Assembly (NCBI GenBank): GCA_035578155.1
Contig: JAPWDM010000005.1
Coordinates: forward strand, 12,800,832 to 12,864,831
Direction: 5' to 3'
DNA from: Brachynemurus nebulosus
Lineage: Eukaryota > Arthropoda > Insecta > Neuroptera > Myrmeleontidae
Length of the DNA stretch: 64,000 bases
A model generated the notes under the pieces. The model was not told the origin of the DNA. It saw only the letters and a list, made by a program, of their open reading frames with translations, and did not search any database. Below, piece by piece: positions 1 through 12,473 of the stretch. Both the position numbers and the translations under genes were made by a program. Numbering within the stretch: position 1 is the first letter of the stretch; every line of letters starts with the position of its first letter.

Positions 1-67
1 GGGCGAAACCCCCGGTGTGGAACAAGGGGCAAAGCCTCTATCGGGGGCCCAGGAGAGGAATCCCCTG
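1..67. mobile_element. Right end of a hAT-like element cut by the window edge
   Basis: The first 67 bases are far GC-richer than what follows and end in ...AATCCCCTG. Read from the other strand this is CAGGGGATTCCTC followed by GGGCCCCC, the same style of terminus as the four CAG-starting, 8-bp-TSD elements at 24487, 24797, 55938 and 60525. The left end lies outside the window, so the TSD cannot be checked. Confidence 0.4.
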
Positions 68-434
68 AATTAAAAAAAATTATTCAAGTACAATAATCTC
101 TAGTCTTTAAGGGCATCCAATGGAAAGTTGACAGTGTGGGTAGACCTGTCTTTCCAAATTTTTTAATGTCAAAGAACCATTATGAAATCTTTAACCCTTT
201 TAAACATACCATATGGAAAATTTTTTTGTCCCAAAATGCCGGCCTTTTTATTGCCAAATGATAAGTACAATAGATAAGGTTACAAAAAAAGAAAAGGAAA
301 AAAATCAAAGATCCCAACATCAAAAAAGTGAACCCTAGGAATTTACAAGAAATAAATTATACTAAACTATGTTCATAAAATTGAACATTATGTAGAATTA
401 TACCGTATTGTCACAGATGGCGCACCTGTACCAG

Positions 435-885
435 TAGTGATGAGCAAATGCAAGACCAAGACCAAGACTTGGCAGTCTTGGTCTTGGTCTTGTTCTTGCA
501 TTAAGTTCTTGGTATTGGTCTTGCTAGAGCAGTTTGAGTCTTGGTCTTGGTCTTCAAAATGCAGTCTTGGTCTTCGTCTTGGTCTTGTTATTGCAAAAAA
601 ATCTTGCACTTTCTTGCATTTTTTTATTAGCGAATTTTTTTCTTCTAACATAAGAATTTTTACTATCTTTACGTATTAATTATACTTTCAAACTATTTAA
701 ATAGTTTAGCAAGAGTCTTGCTTTTTTCTTGCTTTTGTCTTGGTCTTGCTCACTTGAGTCTTGGTATTGGTCTTGCAGCCATACTTATAGTCTTGGTCTT
801 GGTCTTGCTCTTGGTATACATAGTATTGGTTTTGGTCTTGGTCTTGCAAAAAATGCAAGACCAAGACTAATTTTGCTCATCACTA
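435..885. mobile_element. hAT-type MITE with CAAGAC/CTTGGT hexamer arrays (short copy)
   Basis: A 451-bp element bounded by TIRs TAGTGATGAGCAAA and TTTGCTCATCACTA, with a perfect 8-bp TSD TGTACCAG at 427-434 and 886-893. Eight-bp TSDs and TAGTG termini are hAT hallmarks. Most of the body is irregular tandem CAAGAC / GTCTTG hexamers, pointing inward from both ends and resembling multiplied subterminal transposase-binding sites. The core at about 670-740 recurs inverted at 20760-20820 in the longer relative, so this is an internal-deletion derivative. Hexamer-encoded frames here are not genes. Confidence 0.85.
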
Positions 886-896
886 TGTACCAGTGA

Positions 897-1490
897 ATAT
901 ACACATATCGCAGCATTTTGAGCCGCCATATTGGAGGACAAGTTAACTCGTCTTAATCATTTAAAGCGTTAAAAAGATGTGACCCCCTCATAATTTGAGA
1001 ACTAAATCCGTTCCTGAATGAATGGATACATGATGGCATTGTACGTAACCACCATCAAATTCTATTCTTATATCAACCACGGGCCTATATACATACATAT
1101 GTATGTAGCCCAGATAATTGCTCTTAAAAAGGATCACTTTTTTTTAACAAAATTTTTATTTGTAACACAATACATTTTTCATTTGATACTTTTTGAAAGT
1201 GGACAGTTACTTAATTTGAGAAATAATTTTGATTTTAGCCGGAATTTCACTCTCGTTAGTATCCGAAATTAATTACCGGCACGAAAAGGGTGCGATAATT
1301 TAAAAAATGTTGCTTTTATTAATTTTCCTTTACAAATAGCTTTTGGAAAACAAAATATTTTTCACCACAAACATAGCACAAGGAGATGTTTTTCGGGATC
1401 GTTTAAAATGGATATTTTATCATGGGGGATAATGTGCCTACATATTCGTGTATCTATGTGTGCTCGGAATTTTTAGGGTAAAATAAGTGA
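897..1490. other. AT-rich stretch, no gene seen
   Basis: Apart from a short palindrome built on CATACATATGTATG near 1095-1110, I see no element ends, exon-like composition or RNA gene here. Short open frames show only Phe/Ile/Tyr/Lys-rich noise. Confidence 0.5.
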
Positions 1491-1679
1491 GTGACAACTG
1501 AAGAAGAAACACCAACGAAATGTTTTGGGTTTTCTACAAAAAAGAAAATAACTATATACAGAGTGTTTTAAAACTAGAATTCGAGTACAAAAACTTTCAA
1601 ATGGTTAAATATTTGATTACCAAAAGAAAAACTTTTTTTTATTTTTACTATACGACTTTACGTCTTCGAAAAAGAGTTG

Positions 1680-2300
1680 ACAAATTAAAAAATTTTGTTT
1701 TAAATACATTTAAGAAAAAAATTTTTCAAATCAAGCTATTATGTAAAAATGGAATAAGAAGTATCAAATAAATTTTGAGTAAAGTTTGAAGCAATGAAGC
1801 GTTATTGTTAATTGAAGACATAAGTGGATGAAGATGTTATGTAACATTTTTTTTCAAAAAGTCATTTTTTGCAAAATTTTGGAATATCCTATGCGGGAGT
1901 ATCATATAGGTTATTTATTATAAATTGGTTTCATGACGCCTAATAGTTTTGTAGAAATTCAATAATAAACACATGCTATTACGTGGAAAGTATATATAAA
2001 TAAAAACTTGCAAACGCTTCTACTATAAATTTATAAGAAAAAAATAAATGTTACATAACACCTTCATTCACTCATGTTTTCAATTATTTCCGTTTTAGAT
2101 GTAATTCGCTACTTTACATTACTTATCTGTAATTATCAAAATTTGTTAAATGCATCAACCTTTTATAGACTGTGTTGTGTATTGCTTCAAACTTCACTCA
2201 AAAGTGTTTTTATACTTCTTGGCCCATTTAAAATAAAAACTTGGTTTGAAAACTTTCTTTTACTGAAAATTTATTTTATACTTTTTAGTCTTATCACAGT
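1680..2300. repeat. Diverged long inverted repeat (ancient fold-back)
   Basis: The left arm (about 1700-1860) and right arm (about 2043-2260) are reverse complements at moderate identity. The most similar block is GATGTTATGTAACA at about 1832-1846 against TGTTACATAACACC at about 2048-2062. GAGTAAAGTTTGAAGCAAT near 1777 matches ATTGCTTCAAACTTCACTC near 2182 across the fold. Outer ends are too eroded to define a TIR or TSD. Confidence 0.6.
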
Positions 2301-2404
2301 AAATTAAAAAAAAATTAAAGAAGTAATCTTTTTGCTTTTATTTTAAATGGTTTTTTACCCTAATCAAACAACCCTATGGAAACTAAAAATTGTAATGTAA
2401 AACC

Positions 2405-2454
2405 AATGGACAATATTTTTTGACAGTTCGAAATGTCGAAAAATATTGTCCATT
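2405..2454. repeat. Short hairpin
   Basis: Arms AATGGACAATATTTTT and AAAAATATTGTCCATT enclose a further GACA...TGTC pairing around GTTCGAAA, giving a stem of about 20 bp with one bulge. It may be the core of a small MITE; no TSD was recognised. Confidence 0.6.
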
Positions 2455-2459
2455 TGAGG

Positions 2460-3538
2460 AAATTTAAGACAAAACTACTTATATAATATTGCATTGTCAT
2501 AAAAGTTATACACGTATGCAAAATTTGAAACCTCCAGTTCAATTAGAAGTAGTCTAAATTTTGATTACAATATTTAACTTAAACAAACTAACTAGCATTG
2601 CAAGTTAAATAAGAGCTTTTGCTTTTAATTCAATTTCATTCGACCAAATAAAAATGAATTAGACACAATTTCGAATTAAATAAATTACATATAAACCAAA
2701 GCCCATTTGTATTAAAATAAATTTCACAGCACCTCCACCATGATAAAATATAAAAAGAATATATATGCAAAATTTAAAAAAAAAAAAACTTTCAAAAAGT
2801 AAAAAATTTACAAAAATATTAAATATCAACAGTTCTGCACAGTTAGAGATACCTCAAGTTTTCTTTAAATACTTACAAAGGGATATGTTGTATAACACCC
2901 TTTATTTAATCGAAAAATTGTTCAAATAAGAGTTGTAGATATCGACGGGGGCAACGGATTGCTATAGTCAGGAGCTTTATAGTTTTTATGGTTTTCGAGT
3001 TATGATACAAACTTTTAGATTTTTAAATGAGGCTATATATTAATTTTTCGATAGAACTGATCTAATGCATTTTAACAACATAAATGAGCAAAAAAATTTT
3101 TTTACCCAAGTTTAATTTTTTAATTTTTCTTTAATTTATCAGTTAGGCGGTAAAATATGCATATGTATTGGAGGCTACTTCAACCGATAGTGTTCTGGTT
3201 GGTTACATTTCCATTACATCCAAGAAAAGAACTTTTTCCAGTACCATTTCTATCATACAAATTTGGTTGTAATAAAAATGGCAACTCTCAAAAAACTCAT
3301 GGTATATTCATAAAAAAAAGGAAAGGCTGGAAATAAAATAAAATAGTTTTTGCTAATACATTATTTATTTGATTGAAATGCATAGTCTGATACAGAGTAA
3401 AAAAAAAAAAAAAACTTTTGTATAAACAGAACAAAAAATATGTATATAAATACGACTACCTACTGACTACACGTATAATGATACGACCCTGTAACCCTGT
3501 AAACCGTAATTTTTTGCAATGGTTAAATAAATATTTTT

Positions 3539-3574
<36 letters not shown>

Positions 3575-3680
3575 AAATTGACGTTTGACATAAATCATTC
3601 ATTTCTACTTTTAAAACTTGACTAGTATTTTACCTTAAATTTGATTAAAAATAAATTTCATACTATTAGTACCATTTTCT
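2460..3680. other. AT-rich DNA with a 30-base poly-T run, no gene seen
   Basis: There is no coding-like composition and no clear element ends. A homopolymer T run occupies about 3538-3570 and could mark an old retroposed tail on the minus strand, but no body attached to it was recognised. Confidence 0.5.
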
Positions 3681-3682
3681 AA

Positions 3683-4110
3683 CGAATTTCCAAATTCAGT
3701 TATTACAGCAGATGTCATTGTGAAACTTCAACCCGGGACTGTGATAAAAACTTGTTTTGAGATTCTTAGAAGCCAAGAATAATCTTCAATAAAATTTATA
3801 TAATATATTTGGTGAAAATTTGGTATCAGTTTTGTTTGATTTTCAGAATTGGATATTTTGTGCCTTTATTATTAAAAAAATTTCATCATAATCGGAAAAA
3901 GCGGAAAAAATAACATGAGTTTTTGAACCATAGTTCAAAGAAAGCCAGTTCTCGAGGAAAGTTAAAAATAAATTTTTGTTACCATCACAAAGAGCAGAAA
4001 GAGATCACATAACTACGGTAGGTTTTGAACTATTATTCCATGTTAACTGTTTTCCGAGAAAAACTAGGAATTTCGATATCTTACACCGCATGCTGTGACG
4101 GGGACATTAT
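3683..4110 (-). repeat. Dispersed repeat family A, copy 1
   Basis: Shares ordered blocks with the other family-A copies: a CGAATTTCC edge, a GTTATTACAG block, CCCGGGACTGTG, TTGTTTTGAGATTC, a CAATAAAATTTATA block where other copies carry a TA tract, TTTTCCGAGAAAAAC, and GCATGCTGTGACGGGG at the far end. No microsatellite expanded here. It encodes nothing recognisable; the class is unknown. Confidence 0.6.
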
Positions 4111-4297
4111 ATTTATTTAATGGGAATTTTTAACGTGAATAAATTTTGAAAATACAAACTGATAATATTACAATCCTAAAATGGGTCTTGATTCTAAACT
4201 CTCGAAAAATTATGCTGTACCAACTGAACCAATTTTCGTGGGAATAACTTTTCTGTGAAATTTTTATATCATTTAAATTTTATTTATTCTTTTTTAT

Positions 4298-4840
<543 letters not shown>

Positions 4841-5020
4841 ACATAATAACACCTTTCAAACGACAGTGATGGTCAAAAATGAGCATACACTTGAATACGA
4901 TAGAAATTTATCAAAAATCACAAACAACATATAATATGAATATAATCTTCGTGCAAAATATGTCTCCATTTTTTGAAGGTTCAAGCATTTTATTTTATAA
5001 ATAAACAATGAATGACTAGT

Positions 5021-5265
5021 AAGAGCGATATCACACTGGCGATTTGTGAGCGTATTTCCAACGAAGCTAGAACTACGTAGCTTCCAATGAGGCTAGCGTA
5101 ATATAACGCAAATGTGTAATAGCTGTCGTTTCTACAATATACTACTAAAGTGAAGCTTAACGAGCTGCAGTGAAGGAGAGCCGCAGAGAATTTGCCACGC
5201 ACACCCGGCGAACGCATTCATCGATCGTCTCGTTGCAAACAAATCGTCAGTGTGGTATTGCTCTA
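5021..5265. mobile_element. Small MITE, family unassigned
   Basis: About 245 bp with imperfect TIRs of roughly 27 bp: AGAGCGATATCACACTGGCG at the left and the complement of CGTCAGTGTGGTATTGCTCT at the right. The interior is GC-richer than the surroundings. No convincing TSD could be read, so no superfamily is given. Confidence 0.65.
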
Positions 5266-5269
5266 CAAC

Positions 5270-6955
5270 TAATTTCGTACATATTTTCAATCCCGCGTAC
5301 CTATTTAAATTATATTTCCTGTTTGTACAATTAAGAATATTTTAATAACTTTTTTTTAAGTGTATTGTCATTTTTTATCGCCACTGTATTAAAAACAATG
5401 TTTTAAAGTCAGTCGTAATTTCTTTGTTGTGTTTTCGTCCATGACCATACAGAATTTCATTGAATATAATATATGTGGGTAACTTATATTCTTTATGCAA
5501 ATTACAAAACACAAAAAAATTTAAATGCGTAACCCATTTTTCTTTTTATACATGAAAAATTATTAGAACTTTGGTGTTTAGCACCTATAAAATAATTTTA
5601 TGTAAGATATTTTTTCCATAATAATAACAGACCTGGATTAAATGTATAGATAAAGTAACGTAAAAAGCGTTATAAAATTTTTTATTCCCTATACATTTTC
5701 GTGAAATGTTGAAATTGGACTGAACTGATACTTTGTTTAAATTTTTTACTGAATACGCTGTATACCTACGTTTAAGAATATTCATTCTCATAGATGGCTC
5801 ATATATACAGTGTTCAGTTGTCGTCTGTGGCTTCGCTGACGTGAATTATGTAATTTAGTAAGAATAATTCTTGCAAGATAGTTTTAGCAATAGAGAACAA
5901 ACAATCATATAATTACTCATTTATTTAGCGACAGGTGTTAGCCCTTATTCTTTTTATTTTTAACGTTTCTCTTTCACTGGTTACCTTCAAACAATTTGAA
6001 ACTCCTCAAAGAAGACAAAAGCGACCTTTTTGGAAACCCTCGGCCGTTGCTTTTTAAAAAATGTTATAATATACAATTTTTTTTTATTTGTAATCGAGAT
6101 TCTAGATACCAATTTTCACCTTTCTAGCTTATCAATAGACGATACTCGCATAAAAGCTTACATCCTGTTGAAGGTTAATTTTTGAAAAATGCTGAAACTT
6201 TTTTTCATTCATTTCTATCAGTAATACTTTTTAGTGTCACCCACGTACAGTTCCTCATAGTGCTTCGCTTCTCTCGTCAAACTTGTACCTAATTTTCACA
6301 CTCTGAGACCTTCCCGTAGATACCTATATTAATAGTATTCAATTCAATACTATTAATACAATACAATTAAAACAATAGGCATTAATTCAATTTTGGAGCC
6401 CTTTTGAGATCCTAGATTCTTGACGAGTTACTTTAAGATTATGTTCAGTTCCGCAAATTAAATTTGATTTTTTCAATTATATTTTTAAATATCATATTTT
6501 TCAGAGCTTTGGTAATCTTTTGTTTTTCTTTTTTTATCTTTATATTTATTGTTAAGTGAATACCTTTAATATCTCAACTCCCATAAAGAATATCGTGATA
6601 ATTATAACTTATAACTGTAGATGTGAGCAAGCCTCTAAGGAATAAAATTACAACGTCTCATCGCAATTCGAATTTTCAACTTATAATTTTATTATATATA
6701 ATATAGATATGAATATATATACAGTAGAGATTTATTGCACACTTCTAATTAAAATGAGTCAAATTAACAATTCATTTTCTTATGTGATCAGGACGATCGC
6801 GGTAGAACAACTCATGACAAATCAAACCTATTAAAGTGATAGAGCGAAGTCAAATTCTACTACACCATCACATTCGATTCTTAGCCCAAGTACATATTGT
6901 AGCAAATATTACCCACTACTTACCTGTAGATTTAACATTGCTAACAGTAAATGGA
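5270..6955. other. AT-rich intergenic or intronic DNA, no gene seen
   Basis: No element ends, exon-like frames or RNA-gene folds could be recognised over about 1.7 kb. The sequence around 6340-6380 repeats AATACTATTAATACAAT-type words but no defined unit. Confidence 0.45.
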
Positions 6956-6957
6956 AA

Positions 6958-7250
6958 TACCCCTGTCCCAGCATCCTGCCTAACATAGCGAATTTCCGTT
7001 TATAACAATTAGTTTTTCTCGGAAACTAATTTACATAGAATAATGATTTTTCTCCTCTCATTAATAGTGTAAAAAATGTCGCTAAAACTTTTAAACTTGA
7101 AACTTTTTTACGAAAAATACTCAAAAAATAATGTTTCAGGCATGGGACATGTCTGGCTCAAGAAATCACCCAAAATTTCATAAAAACAGAATGTTTCGTT
7201 CAAGACTTATCGTGCTGATACATAAATATATGGGTAGTTATTCAAACGAT
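6958..7250 (+). repeat. Dispersed repeat family A, copy 3 (partial, inverted)
   Basis: Starts CCTGTCCCAGCATCCTGCC, the complement of the far end of copy 2. It continues through GTTTTTCTCGGAAACTAATT, GGGACATGTCTGGC and GTTTCGTTCAAGACTTATCGTG, then stops where the TA tract and the other arm would follow. Confidence 0.65.
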
Positions 7251-7420
7251 GGAATTTTGGACGGCCCAACGCATTTTGTATATTAATATTTTGAAAAATA
7301 CATTTTTTCTAGATGGAAACTGTAAACCATTACTGCAACTAACTGGTCACTCAAAATAACCCGGTTTCGAAATATATTTTTTATAAAAAATGACACTTAA
7401 AATGTAAAAATCGATATTTA

Positions 7421-7925
7421 TCTAATATAGTTTAGCTCTGTAACATGAAAAAATTTTCAAAATCGGTCAGTTAGTTTATTTTTGACACTTTTGGGTCCTG
7501 TGGACCCTGGCAGACCTTACATAATGTATTCTAAATCAATCTAAAATAGTTTAGCTCTGTAACAGTGAAGAAATTTTTAAAATTGGTCGTTTAGTTTATT
7601 TTTTACAATTATGGGATCAGTAAATCCTGGCGAAACTCATACAAGTCTAGTACTCTAACAGTAAGAAAAGGGTTCTAAGGATCTCATATAACTTATGGCA
7701 GTCCGTAAGCTTCTTGCGGACATCATTTAATTAATTAATTCAAATACTTTAACTTACTAACTGTGAAAAAATTTTTTAAATCGATTGGTTAATTAATTTC
7801 TGGCCTTTTTAGGTCCCGAAAACCTTGACCTCACATAAAATACTTTAAATCCATTTGAAATGGTTTAATTTTTTAACATTATTAATTATTAGTGAAAAAA
7901 TTTTCAAAATCGATTCAAAATATTT
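7421..7925. repeat. Diverged tandem repeat, about 118-bp period, four units
   Basis: Units begin near 7430, 7549, 7747 and 7864. Each has TTTA(G/A)..CT.TAACA, GTGAAAAAATTTT(C/T)AAAATCG, a TTAGTTTATTT-like block and GGGTCC..TGGACCCTGG or a degraded form. The second-to-third interval carries extra sequence. Units are too diverged for a young satellite. Confidence 0.6.
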
Positions 7926-8399
7926 TTCCGTGCATACATATGTACATTGTACATATTTTGTTTTGTTTCATATTTATTTAATAATATTATATCATAACAT
8001 AATCTTCAATTTCTTGTTTACTTAAAAATTCAATAAAAAAAAAAAAATTCTTCATTACATTAGCTTAGAAAATCTGTTTAATTTTCATTTTTCAACTTGA
8101 GATAGAACCATGCTAATTATAATGCAATAAATGAGAAACAAAACTCTATACATGTATGTGTGTTATAACACATGTATGTGAATAGACTTCACTTGTTCTC
8201 ACAAAATTCTTTAATAAAAAAGTGAAATATTTTTATACTTCATAAAGAACTGAGATATAAATATAAATTACTTATTAGACTAACAAAGAAAGAAAACTAA
8301 TATAATGGTGAAAATTTACATTTTCTCGAAAAATACTTAAAATAGAAAGAAAATTATAAGAATATTTTCTTCATAATTTTTTTTTCCTTTTCAACGATG

Positions 8400-8573
8400 T
8401 AAAAATCGAACTGTCTTATGATAGGATCGAATGATAAAAAATGGCCAGAAAACCTACTTCTGGGCATCCGACGTGTCTGGCTAACGAACTTAGCCGAGCC
8501 AATTCAGAATCCAGTCCGCACACAAAATTTCATAAGCATTAGACGTTTCGTTCGAGAGTTATCGTGGCGACAC

Positions 8574-8659
<86 letters not shown>

Positions 8660-8790
8660 TTTAGTGAATATCATTTTCGTATTCTAGGGACCTCAAAACA
8701 CATTTCTGTTATGATCCCGGGCTTAGGTCCCGTCATGACAGCTGCTGTAATAGCGTATTTCCAGTTTCACTTTTGGAAATTCGCTAAAAT
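8400..8790 (+). repeat. Dispersed repeat family A, copy 4 (with TA tract)
   Basis: In order: GGCATCCGACGTGTCTGGC, CGTTTCGTTCGAGAGTTATC, a TA tract, AAATTTTAGTGAATATC, CTAGGGACCTCAAAAC, GATCCCGGGCTTAGG, GCTGTAATAGCG and a GGAAATTCGC edge. It is an inverted counterpart of copy 2, and its TA tract lies at the homologous position. Confidence 0.7.
8582..8656. repeat. (TA)n microsatellite inside family-A copy 4
   Basis: About 75 bp of almost uninterrupted TA dinucleotides between the GTTATCGTGGCGACACAT and AAATTTTAGTGAATATC blocks of the dispersed repeat. Confidence 0.95.
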
Positions 8791-9026
8791 GAATATAAGA
8801 AATTCTCTTGTGTTAATTTTAGTTTTTTACTCATTTTTCACTTTCCTGGATGTCTCTTTTTTATAATGGCCATAAAATTTATAATTTTTAATTTTTTGAC
8901 TGGCCACTTTCAAATAGTGTAATAAATGTCATGAACTGGAAATAAAACTACTTTCCAAAGCTCATGCATGAAAAAAATGTGTGGCCGGAATTAAGTCCAT
9001 TTTCTTCCATCGTTTGAAGAACTACC

Positions 9027-9170
9027 CATATACATATATATTTATATGTATATAAATTTTAGTGAACGTCATTTTTGACTTCTAGGGACCTCATAGTCAT
9101 AGTCCCGAGCTCGAGTCGGGTCAAGACAGTGGCCGTAATAGCTGAATGTTCAATTCAAAAATTCGCTAAA
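9027..9170 (+). repeat. Dispersed repeat family A, copy 5 (one arm)
   Basis: A short degenerate TA tract (ATATACATATATATTTATAT) leads into AAATTTTAGTGAACGTC, CTAGGGACCTCATAG, CCGAGCTCGAGTCGGG, GCCGTAATAGCTGAA and AAAATTCGCTAAAA. The arm on the other side of the tract is missing. Confidence 0.6.
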
Positions 9171-9479
9171 AAAAAGTATTTTTAAACAGAACTGCAACAA
9201 GCAAACGTGCTTCTAATTATGTAAGTTCTTTCAAAATTTACATACATTCGAACAATTAAGTTCACAAAATGATGTACACTCACTGATAATTTGCATAAAT
9301 TTAGACTTAAATTTTGTGGACGTATTCAAACAATATTATAGCCAAATAGAGCGGTTTATACTGTAACTACAGTTTTTTTTTAAACTTTAATTATATTATA
9401 CAATTCAGTTGGTACCCGCATTTTCATTAGTAAAATAGAAACAATTTGGTTGAAGTAACTCAATTACATTGGTTTATCA

Positions 9480-10010
9480 AACATTTACGAACAGCTACAA
9501 TGTACACGAATTAGAGGACCGAACAGACCGATCTGTGCAACCGTAATACTGCCGCAATTTGACCGTATTGTTGCGCGTAGCAGTCGTAGCACAATACAGT
9601 CAAATTGGACATTCGCACCAATCCGCTCAAATCGTAAAACTGTTTATATAAAAATACGACACAAACGAAGAGTAATAATACAGAAGTGGTTACACCTAGC
9701 AAGGACAATCTGCAAAGCAAAACTGATCGGATGCTAACCGTAGATCAAATGTTATCGTAATATATACCTAGATCGGATTGGTACATTTAAATACATGCAC
9801 CGCACGGTGATTGTAACGGTGATCCGTCCCGGTCTGTCCACACACTTACAATTACTGTGAAAACGTTATTATGTATGTATGTACAAAGGTGTTGTTAAAC
9901 TGTGTATGAATATGACGTGGTTTATTAGTGACTGTAGCAGCCACCATGATGGCGTGGTTTACTTTAGCGTGCTCGAAATGCCCACGGGGCTAGAAAAAAA
10001 GGAAATAACA
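9480..10010 (-). other. GC-elevated island; weak candidate exon or promoter region
   Basis: About 500 bp visibly richer in C+G than its surroundings, with no TIRs. On the minus strand an open frame (9511-9720) encodes a hydrophobic stretch like LLGVTTSVLLLFVCVVFLY followed by KQFYDLSGLVRMSN, which would suit a signal anchor. It has no ATG at its start, but it follows GTTTTGCTTTGCAG (about 9711-9730, read on the minus strand), which would serve as a splice acceptor. A TATATATTACG box lies further upstream on the same strand. On the plus strand GCAGCCACCATGATGGCG (about 9950) is a good Kozak context but opens only 15 codons. The combination could be a gene's 5' region; it could equally be a unique non-coding island. 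Confidence 0.25.
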
Positions 10011-10610
10011 GAAGGGTGACTGCAACAAGAAACACTGAATTGTATTAAACATGTGAGGGGTGAAATTTTAACGTAACAAAATAAAATCATATCCACGCTC
10101 GCTGTGAACTTTTTACTTTTTTCTTTGTTCAAACATTTACGACGGAAAATGTGAAATTATTATTCAGAAAAAATAAAAAATTATGTATTAAATATTATTT
10201 TGTTACAAAGGAATTAGTTGTATTTAATTCTCGGAAATGTTTATTGAGAATAAAATTAACTGTATTATGTTGATAAAATATTTCTGTTATTAAAATTTTA
10301 GAATTTCAGTAATTTATTACCTACCAAATTTTTTTTAGATTGTTATTAAAATTATGGAGACAAATACGTACCTATAACAATTATTTCATATGAAAATTCA
10401 AATTTAATACTTAAACAAATTAAACCAACTGCAGGGAAAAAACTTACAATTAGTAGTAGTACTAAAAAAGACGACAAGCCCCCAAAAAGCAAGTGATAAC
10501 AATCACCATATAAAATTCAGCATCAAAAAGAAAATAAATCAAAAATTAAAACATTAAAAATAATTAAACAAAGAAAAAATAAAGGTCACGTTTGACTAGT
10601 TTCGACTGTA

Positions 10611-10828
10611 CACGGAGAGAAAATTCCTGTAAAAATTACTGTGCTCATACTACAATCGACGTGTAACAGGCGAACATATCCAATTTTTGTACGGTAAAAT
10701 TATAAAAATTATATAGTTATATTATTGTAATTTTTATAATTATACCGTACAAAAATTGGATATGTTCGCCTGTTACACGTCGATTGTAGTATGAGCACAG
10801 TAATTTTTATAGGAATTTTCTCTCCGTG
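10611..10828. mobile_element. Near-perfect palindromic MITE, CACGGAGAG family (short copy)
   Basis: A 218-bp palindrome with arms of about 100 bp: CACGGAGAGAAAATTCC at the left and its complement GGAATTTTCTCTCCGTG at the right, flanked by TA on both sides (10609-10610 and 10829-10830). The TA target points to the Tc1/mariner/pogo group. Arm identity is very high, so the copy is young or has undergone arm conversion. Transcripts would form a roughly 100-bp hairpin. Confidence 0.85.
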
Positions 10829-10834
10829 TATTAT

Positions 10835-11545
10835 AATAGTCATTTTCAAAAAACAGCAGACCCTAAATTATAGTCTATGAAACGTAACGTTTAAGAGAAC
10901 GTTTTGAAATTGTCAAAGGTAAAAATTCTTTTTTGTATCTGGTGTGAAAACACAAATTTTTTCCACATCATTACGAAATTCTCTGGTTAATGTTAAAATT
11001 AAATTACACTTTAAGTTTTAAATTTTTAAATTTTTAGAGGGGTTTGGAAACAAAAAAAATACGAAAATACCACACCCAAACATCAGACAAAGAAATTATC
11101 TAAAAAACAATAAATTGATAGTTTTTATAAATTACATTTTAAATAAAATGTGAAAAAACGTTGAGAAATAAAAGAAACGTTAAAATTTAGAAAGAAAACA
11201 CTGACAAAAACACAGTTTCAACTCAAATATTACAGAGTAACAAAAAATTGAATAACAAAAAGATTGTAGTAAAAATCAACATTGTGAAAATTTTGACATC
11301 AGATACAAGTTACACAATGCAAAACGAACGAAACAAATGCCGGCGACCAACATGTACTTAAACTGAAAGAGTTGATGAAACTTAAAACCGATCGCGCATG
11401 AGCTGTACCATATGCAATGACGTATTGAAAACGAACAATTGAGAAATTTCATTCAAACTTAAGCCATCTTTAATAAAGGAGAACCGCCAAAATGGCCTAA
11501 GTCTGTTTTCAAATAAAACCTATATTAAACTGAATTTCTTGACAA
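10835..11545. other. AT-rich DNA, no gene seen
   Basis: No element ends or coding-like segment was recognised. Short A/T homopolymers dominate; a slightly GC-richer patch at 11330-11420 has no open frame worth naming. Confidence 0.45.
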
Positions 11546-11548
11546 GTA

Positions 11549-12370
11549 CAGTAGAAGCTCCCTAAATTGCGCTCCATAAACTTGCTATCACTCTAATCTT
11601 GACTGGATAATTTCTCTACTCTTGACAATACTTTCTCCCACCATGATTTTTCCGCGTATTTTAAATTTTTATCAAGAGCCTACTTATTATGTACACCAGC
11701 ATATTACGATAATATAACTAACCTTACAATGTATATGATGTGATTAAATAAACATTTTTATTTTTTTTTTACATACCTATATAGTTATAAATTTTTTAAC
11801 ATAATAGAAAATTATTTTGTTTGTATAGCTACTTCTACCACATGGTGCAAACACGTACATACTTCTTATATGAAAAGCACAACTGCTTACTTTAATTTAA
11901 TGTTATCTAAACAAAAGTAATTTTACATTTTAAATAAATTAATTTTTATAATTTATCTTTAAATTATTGAAAGAATTCGACGTTATGAAATAGTTTTTTT
12001 TATGATATTAAATAATTTTTAGGTTAAGCATATGAACAGGTAATAGGCTTGTTCGAGCAGCAGTACCAAACTGTCAGGATTATGCGCAAAGCAATTTTAG
12101 TATGCGCAGAGCGGTCTTAATAACGACTAAAAACGTTTTGTGCACAATCCTGACAGTTTGGTACTATCCAAAACTGCTGCTCGAATAAGCCTTATATTAC
12201 ATACATTAGTACATAAACGTATATTTGGTATCCTTCTCTACCTGTTTCTTTTTTTAGACTTACACTGAGGATGTTGCGCATTCAATGCGCATAGGAGTAG
12301 TTAATGGTGGGAATGTCAAGATTAGAGAATGGTCCTGGACAGGCTTGTCAAGATTAGGGAGCTTTTACTG
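11549..12370. mobile_element. pogo/Tigger-like non-autonomous element
   Basis: 822 bp bounded by CAGTAGAAGCTCCCTAA and the complement of CAGTAAAAGCTCCCTAA, with TA on both sides (11547-11548, 12371-12372). AATCTTGAC words are repeated just inside both ends (about 11595, 12317 and 12345), as in the iterated binding sites of pogo-like elements. No transposase frame remains, and another inverted-repeat element lies inside it. Confidence 0.75.
12046..12192. mobile_element. Small MITE nested in the pogo-like element
   Basis: About 147 bp with arms AGGCTTGTTCGAGCAGCAG and TACCAAACTGTCAGGATT at the left, and their complements (reading GGCTTATTCGAGCAGCAG from the other strand) at the right. The right arm has an 8-base insertion. 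Flanks are AT-rich and the TSD is ambiguous. Confidence 0.75.
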
Positions 12371-12473
12371 TACATTAAAAATTCTACTAGACACAACTTT
12401 ACAGCTTGGTTGCCGCTAAAACCTTCTCATTTATTGCGTCTTACGGAATATTTTTTTTTTACCCGCATTGATA

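Noticed and set aside
437..679. Ser/Trp-rich open frame
   Set aside because: A direct reading of the CTTGGT hexamers of a MITE.
8418..8866. Open frames of 79 and 100 codons
   Set aside because: Mostly the (TA)n tract read as Ile-Tyr plus repeat flanks.
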